From Arenibacter sp. ARW7G5Y1 (GTDB lineage Bacteria > Bacteroidota > Bacteroidia > Flavobacteriales > Flavobacteriaceae): a stretch of DNA of 64,000 nucleotides. The translations under genes were made by a program, and so were the position numbers. Positions 1 through 9,061 of the stretch are shown piece by piece. The notes under the pieces were generated by a model that was not told the DNA's origin, ran no database searches, and saw nothing but the letters and a program-made list of their open reading frames with translations. Position 1 is the first letter of the stretch. The number at the start of each line of letters is the position of its first letter. The stretch lies in the NCBI RefSeq assembly GCF_003201775.1, contig NZ_QJJZ01000001.1, positions 195,233-259,232 of the forward strand, read 5' to 3'.

Positions 1-1
1 C

Positions 2-688
2 GAAAGGCTTCAGGACAGACAGGACCCAAGGTTGTTCATTTATTGCGGACAGACCAAAAATGCCAAGGAGGCAGGATTGGCCATTGATGATTTTATGGCC
101 TATGAAGGCGGCGATCCCTTAGCTCCCTATGCAGAAGTAAACGACAAGGCGGCTGCAGGAGACGTCTCCAAGGTAAACTTGAGATACACCACAGACCCCA
201 CCACTGAGCCGCATAACCTTATGGGGTATTGGGAATTGGAATTTATATTGGCAGAAGCATCCGTGCGTGGTTGGATCGCTACCGATGCCAAGGAACATTA
301 TGAAAATGGGGTAAAATCATCTTTCGATTTTTATAATACCTATGCCAAGAATTTTGAAACTTATGTGGAGCCAACGGATGCCGACACCTATCTTATGGGG
401 GCTGAGGTAGCATTTGACAATGGACTTACCACTGACGAAAAGTTGGAACTTATCTTGACCCAGAAGTATTTTACGTCATTTTTGCAAACGGGCTGGAGAG
501 CTTATTTTGATCATTTAAGAACAGGATTCCCTGCCTTTGCACAACTGCCGGGAGCCACGCCTCCAACCCGATGGATCTACCCTAATTCTGAGTACAACAA
601 TAATACGGCAAATGTTGCTGCTGCCATTGAAAGACAGTTTGGGGCTGGGAACGATAAGATTCGTGAAATTACTTGGTGGTTGAAATAA
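2..688 (+). CDS. SusD/RagB-like nutrient-binding lipoprotein, C-terminal part (partial)
   Basis: This is the C-terminal part of a SusD-family outer-membrane surface lipoprotein, which captures ligand and caps a SusC-type TonB-dependent channel. The frame is already open at the window edge and reads through a DPRL motif (typical before the last SusD segment), so the gene starts outside the window and no true start is visible. The end reads EITWWLK, common in the SusD-like_2 group. The Trp/Tyr-rich stretch GWRAYFDHLRTGFPAF fits the helical ligand-binding fold. Its SusC partner should lie just upstream. The neighbours downstream are phosphorus-related hydrolases rather than glycosidases, so the ligand may not be a glycan; this is inference. 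Confidence 0.85.
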   Translation, partial: ERLQDRQDPRLFIYCGQTKNAKEAGLAIDDFMAYEGGDPLAPYAEVNDKAAAGDVSKVNLRYTTDPTTEPHNLMGYWELEFILAEASVRGWIATDAKEHYENGVKSSFDFYNTYAKNFETYVEPTDADTYLMGAEVAFDNGLTTDEKLELILTQKYFTSFLQTGWRAYFDHLRTGFPAFAQLPGATPPTRWIYPNSEYNNNTANVAAAIERQFGAGNDKIREITWWLK

Positions 689-768
689 TTTCAGAAACCA
701 AATGGATTTTATGGCTTTCTGCGGATAATGATCAGCATTACAACAGCTTAGTCCATGTATAACTGGTT

Positions 769-800
769 CAAGGCCATAGCGGATTTTCGCTATGGCCTTG
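769..800 (+). terminator. Strong hairpin after the SusD-like gene
   Basis: A perfect 13-bp stem (769-781 with 788-800) encloses a 6-base loop about 80 bases past the stop codon. Only a short interrupted T stretch follows, so it may be an RNA-stabilising 3' hairpin or a weak terminator. The rest of the 302-base gap to 991 is AT-rich and holds no gene that I can see. Confidence 0.5.
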
Positions 801-990
801 ACTCTTATGTGGACCAGGAACCGGCATTTATGACGAGAAGAAAATGTATTTGGTATGGGATCGAGAATTTTATGTTTTATATAAAAATTGTAGTTATAGT
901 TACAAAAATTTAATATTATTAACTTTTTGACTTAACTTAGTCACATGATATTTACACTTTTTCATTAATCAAAATCTAAAACCAATCAAA

Positions 991-2706
991 ATGAGCGAAG
1001 CCAGTATTGTACTAAAAAGCACCTTGTTTTCGGCTATTTCGGGCAACTTGCATAGCGTTTTTACCAAGGAATTATTGCTTAAAACAATAGTATTTGTGAT
1101 CATATCGGGTTCATTTTGGTCCTGTGCCAAAAAAGACCGTGAAAATTCCCCCTTAGTAAAGCATGTTGTAGTTATTGGTTTTGACGGACTAAGTCCCGAT
1201 GGATTGAATAAAGCAACTACTCCAACCTTTGATGGGATAATAAGTGAAGGGGCATCCAGCATGCACGCCAGGGCGGTGTTGCCAACCAGCTCCAGCACCA
1301 ACTGGGCTTCCATGATTATGGGTGCGGGTCCGGAGCAGCATGGGATTACTTCCAATAGCTGGGAGAAAAACAATTTTATACTGCCGGCAATTACCCAAAG
1401 TGAAGACTTCCTTTTCCCTACTATTTTTCAATTGATCAACGACAATCGGGAAGATGCAGAAATTGGAGCTATTTATCATTGGACCGGATTTGGGCGCTTA
1501 TTTGAAAAAGGGGCTGTGGATTATGACATAAACCCTGAAAATGAAGATAAAACTGCAGCCTTGGCCAGTGCCTATATTAAGGATAAAAAACCAACCTTCA
1601 CATTTATCCACTTTGATCATGTGGATCATGGTGGACACGAATATGGCCATGGAAGTCCTGAATATTACAAATCCGTGGAAAAAGCGGATGAATTGCTTGC
1701 TGAAGTAATGGAAGCTATAAAGGCATCTGGAATGGCAGATGAAACCTTGGTTATCATAAGTGCAGATCACGGAGGATTAGGGAAAGGCCATGGAGGCGAA
1801 TCTTTGGGGGAAATAGAAATCCCTTTTATCCTATGGGGGAAATCGGTCAAGAAGAACCATGTACTTAAATACCCGGTCTACCAATATGACAATGCTGCAA
1901 CGGTCGCATTTGCTTTGGGGATAAAAAGGCCTATGGCCTGGATAGGCAAACCCGTAAAGAATGCTTTTGAGGGATATGATCTTAGAGATGATTATCCAAT
2001 TACGGAAAGGATCATGAAACCAACGATACTACCTCCTGCCGATTTCTATAAACGGGCTGGGGGTTTGTTTGATGATTCTACAAGTATTATTATGAAAAAT
2101 CCAAATACCATAGGAGAAATAAGGTACACTTTAGATGGTTCCATGCCCAACCTTAATTCCGCCTTATATACCGAGCCTGTCAAGACTTCTGAAAATGTGG
2201 TGGTTAAAAGCGCTATTTTTATGAATGGGAAAATTGTCAGTACCGTTTCTGAAGCCTTTTTTAGAATAAAAAATAGGACAAGGGCAGCACCCATTTCCTA
2301 TGAGGTGTTTTATTTGGAAAACTTAACGAGTATCCCCACTTTGGAAAATAAAAAACCGGATGCCAGAGGAAGCTGTTTTGAAATTACCTCGGATGAGGTA
2401 AAGGAGGAAATCCGTGACAACACTGTAGTGAGATTCACTACAAATATTCAAATTGAAAAAGAAGACACTTATGTGTTCTACACCAATTCCGATGATGGTA
2501 GTAAATTATGGGTAAATAATCAATTGATCGTGGACAATGATGGGGATCATGGGGTGATCGAAAAGAATGGCAGTATTTCCTTAAAGCCTGGAAACTACCC
2601 CCTACAAGTGGTATGGTTTAATGGAGGCGGTAGTGGATGGTTGAACGTGGATTATCAAACTAAGACCATTCCTAAACAAGTGCTATCAACATCAATACTA
2701 AAGTAA
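991..2706 (+). CDS. Type I phosphodiesterase/nucleotide pyrophosphatase-like lipoprotein with PA14 domain
   Basis: This is an alkaline-phosphatase-superfamily ectoenzyme, 571 residues. A hydrophobic segment (about 31-44) ends at Cys45, so it is probably a lipoprotein, though the 30 residues before it are unusually long. The metal-site motifs are GFDG (Asp65), DHVDHGGHE (about 208-216) and ADHGG. In nucleotide pyrophosphatases a Thr in a PTKTxxN-type motif is the nucleophile; here the aligned residues read PTSSSTN, so Ser101 would take that place. After the catalytic part comes a chitobiase-C-like beta segment (RYTLDGSMP, about 365-425) and then a PA14-like domain (VFYTNSDDGSKLWV, about 450-565) that may bind carbohydrate. 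It cleaves phosphodiester or phosphonate-type bonds by family; the substrate is unknown. It leads a run of four co-directional genes. Confidence 0.8.
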   Translation: MSEASIVLKSTLFSAISGNLHSVFTKELLLKTIVFVIISGSFWSCAKKDRENSPLVKHVVVIGFDGLSPDGLNKATTPTFDGIISEGASSMHARAVLPTSSSTNWASMIMGAGPEQHGITSNSWEKNNFILPAITQSEDFLFPTIFQLINDNREDAEIGAIYHWTGFGRLFEKGAVDYDINPENEDKTAALASAYIKDKKPTFTFIHFDHVDHGGHEYGHGSPEYYKSVEKADELLAEVMEAIKASGMADETLVIISADHGGLGKGHGGESLGEIEIPFILWGKSVKKNHVLKYPVYQYDNAATVAFALGIKRPMAWIGKPVKNAFEGYDLRDDYPITERIMKPTILPPADFYKRAGGLFDDSTSIIMKNPNTIGEIRYTLDGSMPNLNSALYTEPVKTSENVVVKSAIFMNGKIVSTVSEAFFRIKNRTRAAPISYEVFYLENLTSIPTLENKKPDARGSCFEITSDEVKEEIRDNTVVRFTTNIQIEKEDTYVFYTNSDDGSKLWVNNQLIVDNDGDHGVIEKNGSISLKPGNYPLQVVWFNGGGSGWLNVDYQTKTIPKQVLSTSILK

Positions 2707-2733
2707 TTGGAAATAACGGTAAAAGGTTTATCA

Positions 2734-3990
2734 ATGAAGGTCATATTCCTTCTTTTGCCCATGATACTGGTAACGGCCCAAGACAAAGGAGGGCAATTAC
2801 CCGCGTGGGAAGAGGGGATGATGGATATTCATCATATAAATACAGGTAGGGGGGATGCCGCTTTTTTTGTTTTTCCAGATGCGACCACGCTCTTAGTGGA
2901 TGCAGGCGACATGTCCGAAACCCATGCTAGAACTTTATCTGCCAGAAATGCGGTACAAAAACCCGATAATTCCAAAACTGCACCACAATGGATTGTGGAT
3001 TATATTCATCAGTTTTTTCCAAAAAATAAAACCTTGCAACTGGATTACGGACTAATAACACATTACCATGACGATCATTTCGGGGAGATGGATGTTAAAA
3101 GGAAACGGCACCCGAAAGGAAAGTATGGCTTAACAGGAATGATGGAAGTAGGGAGTTTATTGCCTATTAAAACCCATTTGGACCGCGGAAGTAATTATCC
3201 AATCGATTTAAAGAATACAGCGGTACAAAAGAAAATAAAAGCGAACGATTCTTATAGTATTATAGAAACATTGCAGGAGTATTGGAATTATATGGATTAT
3301 CACATCAAGGAAGATGGGATGATTTACGAAGCCTTAAAGCCTGGGGCTATCAATCAAATCCATCTAAAACAATCCCCCAATAAATATCCCCATTTTGAAA
3401 TTCGTAATATTGCCGTTAATGGCGATATATGGACTGGTGAAAATGAGGATTATTATTCTTTGTTTACCAAAGGGGATTATCCCGGTGAAAATCCTTTAAG
3501 CACATGTCTAAAAATTACCTATGGCCGGTTCAATTATTTTACCGGGGGAGATATTAGCGGTATCGATGCCTTGGGACAAACGGACTTAAATTCCTTGGAA
3601 TCGCACGTGGCACCAGTGATTGGTCCTGTGGATGTTGCTACCTTGAACCATCATGGCAACAGGGATTCCCAAAATGTATTCTTTGTAAGAACACTTAGAC
3701 CAAGGGTATGGATCCAACAAAATTGGTCATCGGACCATCCGGGAGAGGAGGTGCTAAGAAGAATAACTTCCAAGGCCTTATATCCTGGAGAGCGGGATTT
3801 GTTTTCAACGGTTATGTTACAACCTCTTAAAGATGTGATAGGAGATAAGTTGGATCAATATAAAAGTCAGAACGGTCATATTGTGGTCCGGGTGTATAAC
3901 CAAGGAAGACAATATGATATCTATATCCTGAACGACAATACAAAAGAACGAGAAATAATAGCAAAATACGGACCTTATGAAGCAAGATAA
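2734..3990 (+). CDS. Secreted metallo-beta-lactamase-fold hydrolase (ComEC/Rec2-like)
   Basis: This is an exported metal-dependent hydrolase of the MBL fold. I chose the ATG at 2734, which gives a clean signal peptide (MKVIFLLLPMILVTAQ); the frame is open upstream to a TTG abutting the previous stop, but that adds residues before the signal. The motif THYHDDHF is the HxHxDH zinc site. GDAAFFVFPDATTLLVDAGD before it is typical of the ComEC/Rec2-like branch, and NHHGNRDSQ later supplies a further His. The gene follows the phosphodiesterase closely and its end overlaps the next gene by 14 bases, so the genes are probably co-transcribed. The substrate is not deducible; a phosphoester or lactone is possible. 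Confidence 0.75.
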   Translation: MKVIFLLLPMILVTAQDKGGQLPAWEEGMMDIHHINTGRGDAAFFVFPDATTLLVDAGDMSETHARTLSARNAVQKPDNSKTAPQWIVDYIHQFFPKNKTLQLDYGLITHYHDDHFGEMDVKRKRHPKGKYGLTGMMEVGSLLPIKTHLDRGSNYPIDLKNTAVQKKIKANDSYSIIETLQEYWNYMDYHIKEDGMIYEALKPGAINQIHLKQSPNKYPHFEIRNIAVNGDIWTGENEDYYSLFTKGDYPGENPLSTCLKITYGRFNYFTGGDISGIDALGQTDLNSLESHVAPVIGPVDVATLNHHGNRDSQNVFFVRTLRPRVWIQQNWSSDHPGEEVLRRITSKALYPGERDLFSTVMLQPLKDVIGDKLDQYKSQNGHIVVRVYNQGRQYDIYILNDNTKEREIIAKYGPYEAR

Positions 3991-5341
3991 TTCGGGAATG
4001 GTTGCCCAGAACAAAAAAACAGAAGGGGATATCAATTTTACTCCGGCACGTGCCGCCTGGATGGACTCCCAGATAAGTGTGGAGACCAAGGAAATTTTGG
4101 AACGGGATGCCCGATATTTTTTGCACCAATCCATGTCCACTCCATGTTTGGATGTCTTACAAAGTTGTGAGGGGCCCTATATTGAGAATATCTCGGGAAA
4201 AAAATATCTCGATTTTCATGGCAATAATGTGCATCAAGTGGGCTACGCCAATCCACAACTCATTGAAAAAATAGTTGATCAATTAAGGGTTTTGCCTTTT
4301 TCCCCAAGACGTTATACGAATATTCCTGCCATTGATTTTGCCGAGAAATTGGCCTCTCTTATGCCCTCCGATCTTAACAGGGTGCTTCTAACACCTAATG
4401 GAAGTTCCTCTATTGGGATAGCGTTAAAATTGGCGAGGGCCGTCACTGGCAGGTTTAAGGTGGTGTCTTTTTGGGATTCTTTTCATGGGGCTTCCTTAGA
4501 CGCTATCAGCGTTGGAGGGGAAGCGGTCTTCAGGGAATCTATGGGGCCTTTAATGCCAGGAGTGGAACGTATTCCACCACCTGTTACTTACCGTGGAATT
4601 TTTGAGGACAACGAGGATAAATGTTTGGAATATTTGGAATATGTGTTTTCCAAGGAAGGCGATATTGGCGCTTTTATTGCCGAAACTATAAGGAACACGG
4701 ATGTTCAATTGCCATCCAAAGCATTTTGGAAGAAGGCTAGGGAGCTATGCACCAAATATGGGGTATTACTTATTTTGGATGAAATTCCAATAGCACTTGG
4801 CAGAACTGGTAAAATGTTTGTTTTTGAACATTATGAAATTGAACCTGATATATTGTGTATTGGCAAAGGATTGGGAGGAGGTATTTTTCCACAGGCCGCT
4901 ATTATCACTAGGGACGAATACAACAAGTTTGGCGATATATCCCTAGGGCACTATACCCATGAAAAAAGTCCGTTGGGTGCTGTGGCAGCCCTTGGTACCA
5001 TTACCTTTTTGGAAAATGAAAAAATATTGGACAAGGTCAAGGCAGATGAGAACTACCTTAAAACATCCCTAGCAGCATTACAATTAAAATATCCCCTTAT
5101 CGGTGATATCAGAGGTATGGGATTGTTGTGGGGGGTAGAATTGGTGAAGGACAAGAAAACCAAGGAAAAGGCAATAAATGAGGCCGAAGTGGTCATGTAC
5201 GAATGTTTAAAACGAGGTTTAAGCTTTAAGGTTTCTGCCGGCAATGTTTTACAATTGTCACCGGCACTTACCATAAGTAGAAAAGAACTGGATGCTGCTT
5301 TAAATATTCTCGACGAAAGCTTGGCGTTGGTGCATGCGTAA
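3977..5341 (+). CDS. Class III PLP-dependent aminotransferase-family enzyme
   Basis: This 454-residue fold-type I, class III (omega) PLP enzyme is cytoplasmic. Visible landmarks are LDFHGNNVHQVGYANP (N-terminal substrate region), the NGSSSIGIALKLAR helix that holds the phosphate of PLP, LLILDEIPIALGRTGKMF (Asp that pairs with the pyridine nitrogen) and CIGKGLGGG (Schiff-base Lys). The class covers ornithine, GABA and alanine-glyoxylate aminotransferases, but also lyases on phosphoethanolamine and on 1-hydroxy-2-aminoethylphosphonate. It overlaps the upstream hydrolase by 14 bases and is followed by a phosphatase. The context therefore favours an amine-containing phospho- or phosphonate compound; that is inference and the true substrate is open. 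Confidence 0.8.
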   Translation: MKQDNSGMVAQNKKTEGDINFTPARAAWMDSQISVETKEILERDARYFLHQSMSTPCLDVLQSCEGPYIENISGKKYLDFHGNNVHQVGYANPQLIEKIVDQLRVLPFSPRRYTNIPAIDFAEKLASLMPSDLNRVLLTPNGSSSIGIALKLARAVTGRFKVVSFWDSFHGASLDAISVGGEAVFRESMGPLMPGVERIPPPVTYRGIFEDNEDKCLEYLEYVFSKEGDIGAFIAETIRNTDVQLPSKAFWKKARELCTKYGVLLILDEIPIALGRTGKMFVFEHYEIEPDILCIGKGLGGGIFPQAAIITRDEYNKFGDISLGHYTHEKSPLGAVAALGTITFLENEKILDKVKADENYLKTSLAALQLKYPLIGDIRGMGLLWGVELVKDKKTKEKAINEAEVVMYECLKRGLSFKVSAGNVLQLSPALTISRKELDAALNILDESLALVHA

Positions 5342-5415
5342 TAGAAATAACCGCTCTACTACGTCTTTTGAATACGATTGTTTTAGTTATTAACTATTGG
5401 AATATAAATTAACAA

Positions 5416-7011
5416 ATGAACATTAAGAGTACTGCAATACTGTTTTTTGCCATGGCATTTCATTTCTTTGGAGATGCCCAAAATGTAAATGGAGAATTTT
5501 TGGTTCAACCTTACTTGCAGGATGCCGAGCCCAATTCCATTAAAATTATGTGGGAAACTTCCATGGACGAAGAAAGTGTGGTTGAATGGGGTTTAACACC
5601 CAAGCTGGGCAAAAAGACCAAAGGTATAGCCTACGATATCAATTTTAGTGAATCCCGTATTCATGAGGTCAAATTGGAGGGACTGCAACGCTTTACAGAA
5701 TACTACTACCGTGTAAAAACAGCTAAAATGGTTTCGGATATTTTTCAATTTAAAACCCCTCCCTTTGCCAGTGACCATGAATCCTTCAAAATCGTAGCTA
5801 TGAGCGATATGCAAATAGACCATAACAACCCCAATAAATTTTCCGAGGTCGTAAATGATGGCATATTGCAATATTTTCAAAAGGAGTATGGGGGCAAGCT
5901 TCCCAATAATTTGGCCATGGTGATGATACCTGGCGATTTGGTGGAGAATGGCACCAAATATTACCAATGGAAGGAGCATTTTTTTAATCCAGCCGAAAAG
6001 TTGTTTTCAGAAGTTCCAGTGTATCCAGTTTTGGGGAATCATGAAAAAAATTCGGTATTCTATTTTAAATACTTCAGCTTGCCTGAAAACGGTACGCCTG
6101 CCTATGCGGAGCATTGGTGGTTTAAGGACTATGGCAATACCAGGATTATTGGGCTCAATTCCAATGACGGTTACAACAATAGTAGGGATCAGTATGAGTG
6201 GTTGCAGAAGTTGTTGGACGAAACGGCTAAGAACGAAGAGGTGGATTTCGTTTTTGCTCAGTTGCACCATCCCCATAAATCGGAACTGTGGATTCCGGGA
6301 GAAGAAGATTTTACAGGAAAAGTAATTGCACTTTTGGAGGCGTTTACCACCAAGACAGGGAAGCCCAGTATCCACTTTTTTGGGCATACCCACGGTTATT
6401 CAAGAGGACAGTCCAAAGATCATAAACACTTATGGATCAACGTTGCTTCCGCAGGTGGCGCCATTGATAATTGGGGAGAATTTGAAGGAAGGGATTACGA
6501 TGAATTTACAGTAACCCAGGACGAGTATGGTTTTGTGATGGTGGAAGTTGATGCCAGTCAGGAAGACCCTAAGTTTACCATAAAGAGAATTAGCCAGGGG
6601 AATGAAGAGTTGGAGCGTAAAAATGAACTTAGGGATAGCCTAGTCATTTATAAAAAAGAAAGAAAGCCTGGGGCGCCCAGTGTTATCTCGCCCAATAACG
6701 AAACGGTTAATTTTACCGGAACCACCCTGAAAGCCGGAGATTTCACTAGCAGCTTCGGCAATGCATTCCATGCAGCCTCACATTGGCAGGTTGCAGAGAG
6801 CAATGACTTTGAAAAGCCCATTTTTGACAGCTGGAAGCAATTTGAAAATTGGTACTACAAGGAAAATAGGCAAAAGGATGACGACCTTACCGATGAAAAA
6901 ACTAATAGGTTAAAACCGAACACCACCTATTATTGGAGGGTCCGTTACCGGGACCAAAATTTAAATTGGAGCGACTGGTCCCAAACAGCTACTTTTAAGA
7001 CCAATAAATAA
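5416..7011 (+). CDS. Purple-acid-phosphatase-like secreted metallophosphoesterase
   Basis: An exported dinuclear metallophosphoesterase of 531 residues. After a signal peptide (about 1-22, ending DAQ) comes a fibronectin-III-like domain typical of purple acid phosphatases (FLVQPYLQDAEPNSIKIMWET). The catalytic domain shows the calcineurin-type series SDMQID, PGDLVENG, LGNHEKN, LHHPHKSE and GHTHG, which supply all expected metal ligands. The C-terminal 120 residues form another Ig/FnIII-like domain (TTYYWRVRYRDQNLNWSDWS). It probably releases phosphate from organic phosphomonoesters or diesters in the periplasm or outside. It lies 74 bases after the PLP enzyme on the same strand and fits a phosphorus-scavenging cluster. 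Confidence 0.85.
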   Translation: MNIKSTAILFFAMAFHFFGDAQNVNGEFLVQPYLQDAEPNSIKIMWETSMDEESVVEWGLTPKLGKKTKGIAYDINFSESRIHEVKLEGLQRFTEYYYRVKTAKMVSDIFQFKTPPFASDHESFKIVAMSDMQIDHNNPNKFSEVVNDGILQYFQKEYGGKLPNNLAMVMIPGDLVENGTKYYQWKEHFFNPAEKLFSEVPVYPVLGNHEKNSVFYFKYFSLPENGTPAYAEHWWFKDYGNTRIIGLNSNDGYNNSRDQYEWLQKLLDETAKNEEVDFVFAQLHHPHKSELWIPGEEDFTGKVIALLEAFTTKTGKPSIHFFGHTHGYSRGQSKDHKHLWINVASAGGAIDNWGEFEGRDYDEFTVTQDEYGFVMVEVDASQEDPKFTIKRISQGNEELERKNELRDSLVIYKKERKPGAPSVISPNNETVNFTGTTLKAGDFTSSFGNAFHAASHWQVAESNDFEKPIFDSWKQFENWYYKENRQKDDDLTDEKTNRLKPNTTYYWRVRYRDQNLNWSDWSQTATFKTNK

Positions 7012-7136
7012 TTTATCTAGGGTTCATAGACTACAAAGGCACCCTATGAAGTTCAAGTTATAACTAGAACCGATTAGGATTGAAGGAGCTATTTAGGGCG
7101 CCGATTTCATTTTGTCGACAAATAATGCTAGGATTG

Positions 7137-8945
7137 TTACACCTCCGATAAAGAAAGAGCCTCAATCTCCATTTTAAAACCTTCCAGTGTTTTTAATCCC
7201 TGGGCCAATGCCGCTTGAACCCCATCTTTTTCATTTTCAAATGTTCCTTTTAAGCTTTCAAATAGTTCTTGGTAATAGGTGATGCCCTCATATAAATTTT
7301 GGGTAAATGTCAATAGGTATTTCTCTTGTTTCTTATTCATGGATTCTCGGGATTCCTCGATTTTATTTTTAAGATAATCAAGGTAAATCCCCAATTCCTT
7401 AATAAACATATGGGGCCTATCAGTTCTGGAAATAACATTGTCACGGCCGTAAATGTGATCCACCATTTCCTTTAAAGTCATTATTTTGGAATAATAGGCC
7501 ATATTGGGTCCTGGGCAGATAGATACGCCCGGTCCTTCGGTTTTGGTATCCAAACCATAGGCCAAAAGGGCAGAAGTGCCAAGGCCTACACAGGTACATG
7601 ATTTCTCTGTTATTTTATTAAATTTTTCAGTGTATTCCTTTTCGGACAAACCTAGTTCGTCCAGTTCCTTAATTTTGATATGTTGGTACTGTCGTGAGGC
7701 GGTACAGAGACCCTTGTCGGAGTAATCCTTGTTCAAGGCTACAAATTTTTTGGGACAGGAACTTCCTGGTCTATTCTTATCTATGTTTTTAAACTTTTCC
7801 AAATCCTTGGTATTTCCACGTAGGTTGTGGAAGGGTATTCCCAATGGGGAAATATCACTTAAGTACAAATCTTCCTCTTTGGCAACAACCAATTTATCTA
7901 GGGTCACCTTGTCTACTGTTGTGGCCTCCGGAACCAATAAAAAGGGGGTCCCCCAACCTACGGAATCAACCTTGTAATGATCCAGTAGAAATTGGTGTTC
8001 CTCAGCGGTACCTACACCTCCTTGGGCGGTTATTTTTAAGGATAGATTCTGTTTGGGTACTTCACGGCCCTTGCTGCTAAGTGCAGAAATTAAAATGACA
8101 TGTATTTCGTCTATATAAGCCTGTTTGTTATCCCTGAACTGGGCCATAATAGGCCCCATTAGATAACCATCCGTTGCAAAGGCATGTCCACCACAATTTA
8201 AACCGGATTCTATCCTAAACTCCGACACCCAAATTCCTTTTTTGGCCAAGAACTTACCCTGGATCAAGGCAGACCTATAATCGCTTACCTTTAAGACTAT
8301 TTTCTTTTTAATATTACCGTTTTCATCAGGAAAAAAATCATCAAAATTTTCTAAATAACTGTATAATCGAGGGTTCATCCCTGCAGAAAGAATTACGGAC
8401 GAATTTAGTTTGCTGCAGGCATATCCGCGTAACGCTGCATGGGCATCATTATATTCTGTGGACAGTTTGTCATTTTTAATAAAGTTGTCCTTGTCCACCT
8501 TGGTCATAATATTTACATCGACGCTACCCATGGTTAAATTCTCTTTCAACCATTTTTTAATCTCAGCGGCATTGAATTCGTTGGAAGTAAGCTTTTCAAA
8601 CTCTTCCTTTAGTTGGGAAGCATTTGGCAGAAGAGCTACGTATTCTTTTATTTCTTTACCAGTGCTATGGGCCGAATTAATTAGGTCTGCAAATTTTTTA
8701 TGCGCCGCATCATTGATCAAGTTGAGATAACTGGTGATTCTCTTGGCTCTAAAATCTTCCAATTTATCTGAAATTTCCTGATAAGAGAGTTCAAATTTTT
8801 CACAGTACATTTTCCTTAATTTCTCTATCAGGATGTCATCTACCAAAGAAATAACCGAATCTATACCAAGGTGGGAAACTTTTAGAGGTGTGTCTATGGT
8901 AAACCCAATTCCCATAACTGGAATATGAAAGTTATGTTTTATCAT
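7137..8945 (-). CDS. Unrecognised 602-residue cysteine-rich protein, possible FMN/TIM-barrel enzyme
   Basis: I do not recognise the family with certainty. The start MIKHNFHIPVMGIGFTIDTPL and the mid-region ITAQGGVGTAEEH...DSVGWGTPF resemble the phosphate-binding and active-site loops of nitronate-monooxygenase/2-nitropropane-dioxygenase-like TIM barrels that bind FMN. Cysteines are concentrated in the second half: GLNCGG, SSCPKK, GLCTAS, SCTCVG and SICPGP, a pattern that could bind an Fe-S cluster. No signal peptide is seen, so it is cytoplasmic. A palindrome of FNR-site type lies upstream with a possible -7 box (9062-9104), and the 110-base leader looks structured. The gene stands alone, convergent with the phosphatase gene on its left. 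An oxygen-sensitive oxidoreductase is a reasonable guess only. Confidence 0.6.
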   Translation of the reverse strand: MIKHNFHIPVMGIGFTIDTPLKVSHLGIDSVISLVDDILIEKLRKMYCEKFELSYQEISDKLEDFRAKRITSYLNLINDAAHKKFADLINSAHSTGKEIKEYVALLPNASQLKEEFEKLTSNEFNAAEIKKWLKENLTMGSVDVNIMTKVDKDNFIKNDKLSTEYNDAHAALRGYACSKLNSSVILSAGMNPRLYSYLENFDDFFPDENGNIKKKIVLKVSDYRSALIQGKFLAKKGIWVSEFRIESGLNCGGHAFATDGYLMGPIMAQFRDNKQAYIDEIHVILISALSSKGREVPKQNLSLKITAQGGVGTAEEHQFLLDHYKVDSVGWGTPFLLVPEATTVDKVTLDKLVVAKEEDLYLSDISPLGIPFHNLRGNTKDLEKFKNIDKNRPGSSCPKKFVALNKDYSDKGLCTASRQYQHIKIKELDELGLSEKEYTEKFNKITEKSCTCVGLGTSALLAYGLDTKTEGPGVSICPGPNMAYYSKIMTLKEMVDHIYGRDNVISRTDRPHMFIKELGIYLDYLKNKIEESRESMNKKQEKYLLTFTQNLYEGITYYQELFESLKGTFENEKDGVQAALAQGLKTLEGFKMEIEALSLSEV

Positions 8946-9056
8946 ACGTTTAAATGTTTTTTATTTTCTGTTGCACCGTTCCTATGTCAGCAATGATAAC
9001 GCGTCAGAGGTTTTACACATGGGGTGCCTTCCCGTAGCAGTGCAGTCCAAATGTGA
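8946..9056 (-). other. Possible structured 5' leader RNA of the cysteine-rich gene
   Basis: The leader is more GC-rich than its surroundings. On the minus strand CACAT (about 9032-9036) can pair with ATGTG (about 9000-9004) around a segment containing CTACGGGAAGGCACCCC, and TGCAC can pair with GTGCA across most of the region. It does not match a riboswitch I can name. Read on the other strand, the stretch GCCTTCCCGTAGCAG faintly recalls the SRP RNA apical loop, but the long SRP hairpin is missing. Strand and identity are uncertain. Confidence 0.3.
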
Positions 9057-9061
9057 ATCGA

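Noticed and set aside
3817-4140. Long minus-strand open frames opposite the MBL and PLP genes.
   Set aside because: They are shadows of strongly coding plus-strand genes and show no domain features of their own.
7012-7136. Possible hairpin between the phosphatase and the facing cysteine-rich gene (TTCATAG/CTATGAA).
   Set aside because: The stem is short, the loop long and no T run follows; too weak to call a terminator.
8965-9060. Resemblance to SRP RNA (plus strand) or TPP riboswitch (minus strand).
   Set aside because: The long SRP stem and the conserved TPP core are missing. Kept only as an unnamed structured leader.
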